Source: Blattamonas nauphoetae
Taxonomy: Eukaryota; Preaxostyla; Oxymonadida
Assembly (NCBI GenBank): GCA_033064195.1
Contig: JARBJD010000599.1
Location: 1 to 29,765, forward strand
Direction of reading: 5' to 3'
Length of the DNA: 29,765 nt
Part shown: in pieces, positions 23,201-29,765 of the stretch
How positions within the stretch are numbered: the first letter of the stretch is position 1
Layout of the letters: every line of letters starts with the position of its first letter
Notes under the pieces: generated by a model
Seen by the model: only the letters and a program-made list of their open reading frames with translations
What the model was told of the DNA's origin: nothing
Database searches by the model: none
Translations under genes and position numbers: made by a program

Positions 23201-25146
23201 CATTCTCGCCAAGAGAAACACAACACGAACTTGAGTCAGAATTGTCGAATGAGAAAGAGAGGACTCGTCCAATGTTCGGTGCCTGGTTGGTTGTTGGTGT
23301 TCTTGTCCCACCAGAATTGTCAATCAGCACCAGGACTGTTCCAGTGATCAGCTCACTCATCTTCAGAGTGAATTCCGCAGTGTCTGAATCAATGGTTGGT
23401 GACTCACACGAATCAACTGAGGGAGTTGTTGTTGGAGTTGGGAAAAAATCATCTGTGCCTACTGCTTCTTCAAGCACGCGTAGTCGAGGAGAGTCGGATG
23501 TCGACGTGCATCCAACAATTGTCTCAGACGTGATCAAAGGAGTTGGTCGACTGGAAAACATGACGTCATTGCCAGGATTTTGTGCTGCCTTGTTTCCCCG
23601 AAAATTGACAAAATTGAATTGGATGGACTGTGCCCCAACGACATACACGGCACCTCCACTGTAAGGGGGTACTTTGACTCTGTTGATGTTGTCCTGCAGT
23701 TCTCGAAGAGACAATTTGTGATCGAGGACGATGTCTTGAGAGCATCCCATTCGTGTGAAAAGATACAACCCCCATGTGACTTTGACTGTGAATCGATGAA
23801 AACACAGCCGAGCAGAGTCGCTGATGGTGACCTCATGAGATAAATAGACCCGCCCATGCCTTTGCTCGAGCAGCCAACGAACGACGACGACGTTGCGATG
23901 AAAGTGGCTCCTGCGTTCGTTTCGAAGAAAATCGCCCCACCATTTGTGTTTGTCGATTCTGTGCGACATGTCTCGAACGAGCATCCTTCGACGAGGAGAG
24001 CACCTGTTTTGGAATGATAGATTGCACTACCAGATGATGATGAGGAGCAGTCTTTGAAGGTGCACAGTTTGAAGAAAGCAGGTTGGGCGGGTCTTTGCTG
24101 TGTTTTGAAGTGTTGGCCGAGATGGGTTGGAGTGTCGGTCAAGCACGACGAGAACGAAGAGTTCAGACTCAGAAGACTTCCCAGCACTTTCGCATTCATG
24201 TCCACACACGCTGTTCCATAAAGATGGTTCGTGCAAGAACAGACTCGGCTGCTCGTCACAAGCTGAGTCAACTCCATCCCTTCCAGTTCACACTCTTTCA
24301 AGTTCCATCCATTGCTCGTCGTGTTCATCACACAACACGAAATCAACTTTGATGACACCTTCAAACGCGACACCACGTCGTCCCCACCCAGTTCTCTCAT
24401 CTCCATCCCACTCCCAAAACCAATCAGAGGGCCAGTCCCAAATGTCAAGCAATAATCACAAATCGAAAGAGAGCTAGCTGATATCCGAATTGAAGAAGCA
24501 AATCCCCTTTCTTCAATTTCAGTCCATCGTTTTCCACCATTCACTGTGTGATCCAACTTGCGAGAGATTTCCGCAAGAGGCACAAGAGACAACAGCGAAG
24601 ACGAAACGTGGCGACAGTTCCAAATATCCAGATAACTTCCAATATCACCTGATTGTCCATCTCCCATCCCAGTCAGCATCACAAATGGACTTTTCATCCC
24701 GTTTGAGCGAATATCACACTCCGACACTATCACAAATGACGACGAAACTGACGCGATGAGAGAGGAACGTTCTTCGCTGTGAAGGCAAAGTGATGTAAGT
24801 GAAACAGTCGAATTTCGAATCCTGAAGATCGACAGCTGCCAATTGTCATCAGAACTGGACGAATCAATTCCATTTTCAGTTTCAGTTTCGAGAGCGTTCT
24901 GTTCAACAGTGATATGGAGTTCTGTCTTCATTCCTTTCAGAGTCAACGTCCTTGAAATCACTGGGTATCCACACGAAGAGAAGATGCCATTTGGAAGATG
25001 AATCATTTCGTCTCCGTTCCGGTTCTTGTTGTTCAATTGTCGTATTAGCTCGTCCAGGAACTGGTTGAGGGATCTACTCTCTGTTTCCTTCCACAGGAAG
25101 CTATTGTGAGTGTGATTGTTACGGTAAGGAAACGAAATAGATTCAT
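17295..25146 (-). CDS. Surface gene B: signal peptide, beta-helix, beta-sandwich modules, membrane helix, pseudokinase
   Basis: A receptor-like protein of about 2,080 residues once two transposons are set aside. The ATG at 25146 opens MNLFRFLTVTITLTIASCG, a clear signal peptide. Beta-helix repeats follow (CTFKDCSSSSSGSAIY, GGAIFFETNAGATF, GGSIYLM, SGGAVYVVGAQ), then beta-sandwich modules of about 95 residues with EPSRIED/LKYGSTY/APVV spacing (about 23100-19735). Next are a short ectodomain, a membrane helix with VIVVSVLLLVLIVIVIV followed by RRRQKK near 18200-18285, an acidic linker and a kinase-like tail (17930-17295). The tail has LTSRWVLID where HRD should be and lacks DFG, so it is predicted inactive. 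Single bases appear to be missing at mononucleotide runs 25069-25071, 23665-23669, 22972-22974, 17928-17931 and 17572-17573. The transposons lie at 21443-22454 and 19144-19726. The stop is TGA at 17295-17297. Ligand and partners are unknown. Confidence 0.82.
19144..19726. mobile_element. Non-autonomous hAT-like element (MITE), 583 bp
   Basis: Ends are CAGGGTTT and AAACCCTG, flanked on both sides by the 8-bp direct repeat ATCATCCC (19136-19143 and 19727-19734), the classical hAT signature. There is no transposase frame. A 13-bp-arm hairpin lies at 19191-19223, and its arm GAGGTGAGGTCT recurs at 19676-19687, suggesting subterminal transposase-binding repeats. Removing the element and one target copy joins gene B in frame (ESGMI then VVSSSTLEIR). 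It needs a hAT transposase supplied from elsewhere. Confidence 0.9.
21443..22454. mobile_element. Non-autonomous TA-target DNA transposon, 1,012 bp
   Basis: Perfect 34-bp terminal inverted repeats (21443-21476 and 22421-22454) start TAGGGGGTGCATTAATTACG, with a TA duplication at 21441-21442 and 22455-22456, as in Tc1/mariner-type elements. The interior is AT-rich with no transposase-like frame, so it is non-autonomous. Removing it with one TA joins gene B in frame (MTGRVLD then TTKRYEIEL), proving a clean insertion into a formerly continuous exon. Superfamily is inferred from the TA target and termini only. Confidence 0.9.
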
Positions 25147-25680
25147 TGGACGATGGTTGAGTTAATCGGAGAGTGGATCACCCCATTGTTTGGAACAGTC
25201 TGTTTCTCAGTACTAATCAATCGTTCAATTATGGTGATGGTTCGTTGTTGACACGAGTGACAATGGATAAATCTCCTCTTCCTCATTGTAATCCCCATAG
25301 TCAGTTCGACAAATGAGCGATTTGGTCAAAGAGTGAAAAAGTGTGAAGGGTGAATGATCAACTCTTAAAACAAGTTAGTCGACACCTCAAAAGAATGAGC
25401 CAAATCAACTCTTGAAGATGGTATGGGAAGAAACGGATAACTAGGCAAGGAAGGCTTTATTTCTTCTTTTCGCATTTCTCTTCAAGTGGAGAGTGATGAT
25501 GATGTTGTTGGTGTGAATGAAGAAGTATTTTGGACTCTTCCGTCTTTCCGAAGAGTTGAGGACGATCGTTGTGGGATTGATTCTCAAATCTCATCTCATC
25601 ATTGTTCTCAATCATCAAGAGAGAACCAATTGAGAGAATAATCACGCAAACAGAAACTCCCACCAATCGTCACCTCTCAT
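25147..25680. other. Upstream region of gene B, no gene seen
   Basis: About 530 bp upstream of the signal peptide ATG. Frames are short and show no motif. It presumably holds the gene B promoter and 5' leader, but I recognise no specific element. The sequence is AT-rich, with a GATGATGATGTTGTTGG tract near 25494. Confidence 0.4.
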
Positions 25681-25830
25681 CCATCAAATCGACGCATTGC
25701 CTTCCAGAGAGGAGCGATGTGAGCAGTCCGAGAGTGGCCGCGGAGGAAGGAGAGTGCGGTGACAATTGAGTGAGACTGGCGAGAGAGAATCCCAATCGTT
25801 CCGGTAAATGATGATGTGATGCCAGAGCCC
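25681..25830 (+). repeat. Dispersed non-coding repeat, copy 2
   Basis: Contains AATCGACGCATTGCCTTCC (25686), a diverged GAGTGCGGTGACAATTGAG block (25752) with GAGACTGGCGAGAGA, and ATGATGATGTGATGCCA. These appear in the same order in the copy at 25975-26200, with part of the series also at 16198-16312. Confidence 0.65.
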
Positions 25831-25974
25831 ACAAAGATCACACACAACCAGCTCGAGCCACACCGAGGTGTGGTGAGGGGAGAAGGAGTGGGAGGGCGAG
25901 GGCGACGGACAGGGGATCGAAAACAACCATCAATACGGTGACGAGATGATCTGATCCTTCCGAATCGTCTTCGG

Positions 25975-26205
25975 AAGGGTCAGCTGATGAGCGAGGGAGA
26001 TCCTGAATGTGGGGAGTGAGAGGAGAGTGAGATGCAGAAAGTGTCTCCAATCGACGCATTGCCTTCCGTAAACGAGCAGTGCAAGGAGTACGAGTGATGG
26101 AGAAGGAGAGTGTGGCGACCATCGAGCGAGACTGGCGAGAGAAGCAGAATCGTTCGGGAAAAGATGATGTGATGCCAATGCCGACGATGATCACACGCAA
26201 ACAGT
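25975..26205 (+). repeat. Dispersed non-coding repeat, copy 3
   Basis: Longest of the three copies. It holds CAGCTGATGAGCGAGGGAGA (25981), AATCGACGCATTGCCTTCC (26049), GAGTGTGGCGACCATCGAGC (26108) and GATGATGTGATGCCA (26163). It lies about 150 bp after copy 2 in the same orientation. Internal gaps between copies differ, so they are old or mosaic. Confidence 0.65.
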
Positions 26206-26267
26206 GTGTTGTCCAAAGAAGGCAGAAACTGTTCGAAACGTTCGCTGGTTCTTTTTGTTTGTTGTTC

Positions 26268-26896
26268 TCAAAATTGAAGGTTCATGCCCAGCAAGTCGTT
26301 CCATTGAATCGATTCGTCAACAATCCATCCTCCTTCGGATCCACTTTTGTCGTTTCCCAGCTTTGCTTCAATCACATCTTCGATGCCCTCCATTCTCAAC
26401 ATTCGATTTACTGTCTTTGACGTCTGTCGAACTTCGCCTCTTGCTTTGCTCCATTTCCCGCTCGGCATCGATCATTTCATACAGAAATGACAGATTGACA
26501 TTTCACTTTCGAAGAATCTGTCGCTTGGATCCCTTCTTCTGTTCCATTCCCGCTCGGCATCGATCATTTCATACAGAAAATGACAGATTGACATTTCACT
26601 TTCGAAGAATGTGAGACAACTTGGAATCGTGAGAAGTACTGGCATATTCAGAACAAAATCCATTGCCGGTTGATAGAAAGGACATGTTTGGAGGACTCTG
26701 GCGAGGAATATCAGAAAATACACGGATTGCAGTTCATCGATGATCGAATAGCGGTTCATGCACAAATGGCAAATATACTTCTCCGAAGGGGCGAGAACTT
26801 GCTTCAGAACCGTCTCATGAGCAGTTTCTTGTTCATTCCCATCTTCAATTTCGAGGTTGTTCAGTCCAAATGGAGTTGCGAGCAGGGCTTTCCAAA
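26268..26896 (-). pseudogene. Broken C-terminal end of an armadillo-like family gene
   Basis: Reading minus from about 26896 gives KALLATPFGLNNLEIEDGNE, then LAPSEKYICHLC, FYQPAMDFVLNMPVLLTIPS, CLTFFESEMSICHFLYEM, IDAEREW and, in another frame, TVNRMLRMEGIEDVIEAKL and IQWNDLLGMNLQF before a stop at 26268. From memory this closely resembles the conserved C-terminus of a big hypothetical family in oxymonads, but I cannot confirm it here. A 65-bp direct duplication with a 92-93-bp period breaks the frame. The rest of the gene upstream is absent: the sequence beyond 26900 turns AT-rich with no matching helices. It is therefore a truncated remnant. Confidence 0.6.
26453..26609. repeat. Short tandem duplication, 92-93-bp period
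   Basis: Positions 26453-26516 and 26545-26609 are near-identical (CCCGCTCGGCATCGATCATT through TTCGAAGAAT), differing by one A in the run after CAG. The duplication lies inside the armadillo-like gene remnant and repeats its FFESEMSICHF segment. Confidence 0.88.
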
Positions 26897-26933
26897 AATA
26901 CCCATAATTTTCTGGGCGACATCAAAAAAATAG

Positions 26934-27340
26934 AAAACACCAAATTTTCTTCAGAAAACTCTGACAAAGTTAATACATCAAATTTAGACAAGATGATGAT
27001 ATGAAATTGAGAGTCTCTCCCGATTGGATGAAAAGAAGATAATAAAGGGTAAATCTTGATCTGTCCATCTGAATTTGAGACTAAGAAGGGAGAGAGTTGT
27101 GTGAATCTTTTCCACAATTGTTGGCGATTGCAATGGAGATCAGAAGATGTTTTCTTTCTTCTTCGTTTCTTTATTTTAGAGTGAAAGGAGAGTGCGTTTG
27201 TATTGTTTGATTAGGTCATCTTTTTCTTCGTTGAGGAATGATTCGGGATAATGGTAGTGTTTTTGTTGATCTTGTTCATTTTATTCGGGAGTGTTGTGGG
27301 AGAGTGTTGATAATTTTGTTGATCTTGTTCTTCTTCACAG
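26934..27340. other. AT-rich intergenic stretch, no gene seen
   Basis: No frame with recognisable protein pattern. It ends in a T-rich tract with two copies of TTTGTTGATCTTGTTC (27259 and 27317) leading to TTCTTCACAG at 27331-27340, which looks like a 3' splice site for the coding-like stretch that follows. Confidence 0.35.
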
Positions 27341-27502
27341 ATTGTGGATGATCCTGCAAAGTCGGCGAAATCCACGGCCAAACGTGATGAATCCAATCGA
27401 ATTCAACTAGAATGGGGACGTACAGGTTTATATTATGCAATTTGTTCTCGTCTGGAATACTCGGATCATCGCATCATCTTGTCTTTGTCGAACTTGGGAT
27501 GA
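27341..27502 (+). CDS. Coding-like fragment after a possible splice acceptor, unknown product
   Basis: A 53-codon open stretch directly after TTCTTCACAG. It reads IVDDPAKSAKSTAKRDESNR and then a hydrophobic/aromatic part (GLYYAICSRLEYSDHRIILS) before a TGA at 27500-27502. Codon pattern and composition look protein-like, but I recognise no family and see no upstream exon. It may be an internal exon of a decayed gene. Confidence 0.25.
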   Translation: MVDDPAKSAKSTAKRDESNRIQLEWGRTGLYYAICSRLEYSDHRIILSLSNLG

Positions 27503-27524
27503 TAACACCCTTTTCTCAGGCTAT

Positions 27525-27761
27525 GGTTAATACCGAGAAGTACGAAGATTTGGGAACTGATTTCTCTTTCAAATTACTTCGATAGCAACTACTTCTTGTA
27601 TGATCTTCATTCGTCAACTTTATCTCCCTCCAATTCACGTTATTGTAGGTTCTGGACAAACTACTCTGTTTGATACGGGAGGCGTTCTGATCTTAGTTGG
27701 TCAGCTCACAGCAGATCACAATCACAACGAATTTATCGTGAAATGTGATCTCATCCGCTGA
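27525..27761 (+). pseudogene. Possible NTF2-like domain remnant
   Basis: An ATG near 27525, after TTTTCTCAG, opens MVNTEKYEDLGTDF, which resembles the start of nuclear transport factor 2 (usually (M)xxKPxWEQIGxxF). One frame over come YFDSNYFLYDLHSSTLS (compare YYxxFDxxRxxLxxLYxxxS) and then PPIHVIVGSGQ and VLILVGQLTADHN (compare IxxMVVGQLKADE), ending in a TGA at 27759-27761. Three frames are needed and about 25 residues of the middle are absent, so a decayed or deleted copy is most likely. The family match is from memory of short motifs and is tentative. Confidence 0.35.
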
Positions 27762-28120
27762 ATTCCCTCGCCACTGCAAATATTACTTTCACACGTTCAC
27801 ATCTTTCTTTACAAGACTCTTCCTTGAATGAGATTATCTTTTTGTCAGCCTCCACTCCTTCCAAGTAATTGTACTTGTCACTTGTTTGACCTCCATCGCA
27901 TTTTATCGATTTATTAGAGCGCTTATTCATTCCGTTGGATTTTCTGGAGGATCCGAAACAGCTTGCTCTCTCAACGCTCAAACTCTGTTTAAACGGCCTA
28001 TTTCCGTCAATTGATTCCCAAAAATGTCAAACACTCTTTTACCATCAAATCGTCACTTCTTCTCAAAGATTGTTTCGTTTTCTTTCGTGATCATCCTCTC
28101 AGCAACTCACGACCCGCTGT
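27762..28120. other. Intergenic stretch, nothing recognised
   Basis: About 360 bp between the NTF2-like remnant and the next coding-like frame. Short frames on both strands lack motifs. CTCTCAG at about 28097-28103 could be a splice acceptor for the following frame. Confidence 0.3.
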
Positions 28121-28490
28121 TGACCTAACGCGATCTCACGCAAATCCCCATCATCATTCTGGATCGGTTCTTTATCTCGTTCTACTGGTTCAACCACATT
28201 TCTCACCAAACATGGTCGGTTCCTTCTTCTCTCATCACTCGCAGAAAAGGCTCTAGATATCAACGAGAGATACTCCTCCCTCATTCCTCACATCCAGGTA
28301 CTCGTTCTCGCCTTTTGTCTTCATTTTGAAGAATATCCGCCATTGATGGTGTCAAGCAGTATCGCTTTCACCATCATCGAGAACATGACCACGATGTTCA
28401 TGGTCCTCTCCAGATCTGTTCGCACCAACGCTTCTGGAATTGGAGACGAAGAAATCCATATTTGTCTCCCTCCAACTTGCTTTACGTGCA
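28121..28490 (+). CDS. Coding-like segment of a putative membrane protein, 5' and 3' limits unclear
   Basis: The frame is open after a TGA near 28120 and reads, in part, GRFLLLSSLAEKALDINERY, LIPHIQVLVLAFCLHFEE and MVSSSIAFTIIENMTTMFMV before entering the CA-rich satellite at about 28490. Two hydrophobic stretches suggest membrane segments. There is no convincing ATG start and no recognised family. The segment at 29593-29765 beyond the satellite has similar hydrophobic character and may be a later exon of the same gene. Confidence 0.4.
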
Positions 28491-29549
28491 GACGCATACG
28501 CACATACACACACCTGCGCACACACTCACCAGCGCGCACACACAGACACCAGCGCGCACACAGACTCCAGCGCACGCACACAGATACCAGCGCGCACACA
28601 CACACCATTGCACATACACACCAGCGGACACACACAGATACCAGCGCACACACACAGATTCCAGCGCACACACGATACCAGCGCACACACACACACCATT
28701 GCACATACACACCAGCGGACACACACAGATACCAGCGCACACACACACACCATTGCATACACACCAGCGCACACACACAGATACCAGCGCACACACACAC
28801 CATTGCACATAACACACCAGCGGACACACAGATACCAGCGCACACACACACACTGCATTACACACCAGCGGACACACAGATTCCAGCGCACACACACAGA
28901 TACCAGCGCACACACAGATTCCAGCGCACACACAGATACCAGCGCACACACACACCATTGCACACACAGCGCACACACACAGATACCAGCGCACACACAC
29001 ACACCATTGCACATACACACCAGCGGACACACACAGATACCAGCGCACACACACACCATTGCACATACACACCAGCGCACACACAGATTCCAGCGCACAC
29101 ACACAGATACCAGCGCACACACACACCATTGCACATACACACCAGCGGACACACACAGATTCCAGCGCACACACACACCAGCGCACACACACACACCATT
29201 GCACATACACCAGCGGACACACACAGATACCAGCGCACACACACACCAGCACACACACACCATTGCACATACACACCAGCGGACACACACAGATACCAGC
29301 GCACACACACAGATTCCAGCGCACACACACACCAGCGCACACACACACACCATTGCACATACACACCAGCGCACACACAGATACCAGCGCACACACACAC
29401 CATTGCACATACACACCAGCGGACACACAGATACCAGCGCACACACACAGATTCCAGCACACACACACACCAGCGCACACACACAGATTCCAGCGCACAC
29501 AGATACCAGCGCACATACACAGATACCATCGCACACACACGCCAGCGCA
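28490..29549. repeat. CA-rich satellite with a higher-order unit, about 1.06 kb
   Basis: Built from ACCAGCGCACACACACAGAT-type units of about 18-20 bp. Three variants alternate: a GATACCAGCGCACAC unit, an ACCATTGCACATACAC unit and an ACCAGCGGACACACAC unit, forming a loose higher-order repeat of about 55-60 bp repeated a dozen or so times. All three plus frames and several minus frames are open across it only because the unit lacks stop codons, so I do not call these as genes. Confidence 0.95.
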
Positions 29550-29592
29550 GACCTGGACGCTCTCCCACACTCCCCACTTCAATCGAGAACTG

Positions 29593-29765
29593 ACCTCAGC
29601 TTCCTCCTTTCATTCTCAACGCCGTGTTATCTCTCATCGCCAAGGGCGTTCTGACAATTTTAATGTTGGTGACGGTCGACTACATCATTCTGGGGATACG
29701 ACGACTTCAGCGGCAAGACATCGAACACGTTCGTCACAACTTCATGTCTGTCACACTTCATCTCC
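29593..29765 (+). CDS. Partial exon of a putative membrane protein, runs off the window
   Basis: After a possible acceptor (ACTGACCTCAG, ending near 29600) the frame reads LPPFILNAVLSLIAKGVLTI, LMLVTVDYIILGIRRLQ and DIEHVRHNFMSV up to the window edge without a stop. This gives one strong membrane helix followed by basic residues. It is probably the continuation of the coding-like segment before the satellite, which would then lie in an intron or have expanded in the gene. No family recognised. Confidence 0.42.

Noticed and set aside
28343-29654. 400-residue His/Thr/Gln-rich frames and matching Cys/Val-rich minus frames
   Set aside because: They exist only because the satellite unit has no stop codon in these frames.

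Overview
The window looks like nuclear DNA of a compact-genome protist. Genes are packed on both strands with spacers of 100-300 bp. Coding regions contain very short GT-AG introns (about 28-49 bp), the standard genetic code fits every frame, and the gene content is eukaryotic: a HECT E3 lobe, kinase folds, a pogo-type transposase and large repeat-built surface proteins. From memory, the surface-protein style (parallel beta-helix, tandem beta-sandwich modules, one membrane helix, a kinase-like tail) and an armadillo-like hypothetical family resemble oxymonad flagellates such as Blattamonas. That assignment is a guess from protein style, not a database result.

Layout. (1) 11-9244, minus strand: surface gene A. 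Its secreted beta-helix N-terminal half (7761-9244) is separated from its module-rich C-terminal half (11-5400) by a pogo-like DNA transposon (about 5603-7758). The inverted repeats around that element run 200 bp past the apparent transposon end into gene A coding sequence. The C-terminal half holds a 2.15-kb tandem duplication of about seven modules. (2) 9380-11302, plus strand: a six-exon gene joining a degenerate kinase domain to the N-lobe of a HECT domain, with no catalytic C-lobe. (3) 11502-14267, plus: an intronless 921-residue helical-repeat protein. (4) 14432-15555, plus: an orphan cytosolic pseudokinase tail of the surface-protein type. (5) 15556-17294: no convincing gene; one copy of a dispersed repeat.

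(6) 17295-25146, minus: surface gene B. It encodes, in order, a signal peptide, beta-helix, beta-sandwich modules, transmembrane helix and pseudokinase. Two small non-autonomous DNA transposons interrupt it: a hAT-like one (19144-19726, 8-bp target duplication) and a TA-target one (21443-22454). Removing either restores the reading frame exactly. (7) 25147-28120: mostly gene remnants and dispersed repeats, including the broken C-terminal end of an armadillo-like family gene and a possible NTF2-like remnant. (8) 28120-29765, plus: coding-like sequence interrupted by about 1 kb of CA-rich satellite, running off the window end.

The surface genes share an architecture that suggests receptor-like proteins with catalytically dead kinase tails. 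Gene B has five frame breaks, each consistent with one base missing from a mononucleotide run, so part of the apparent decay may be sequencing or assembly error rather than mutation.
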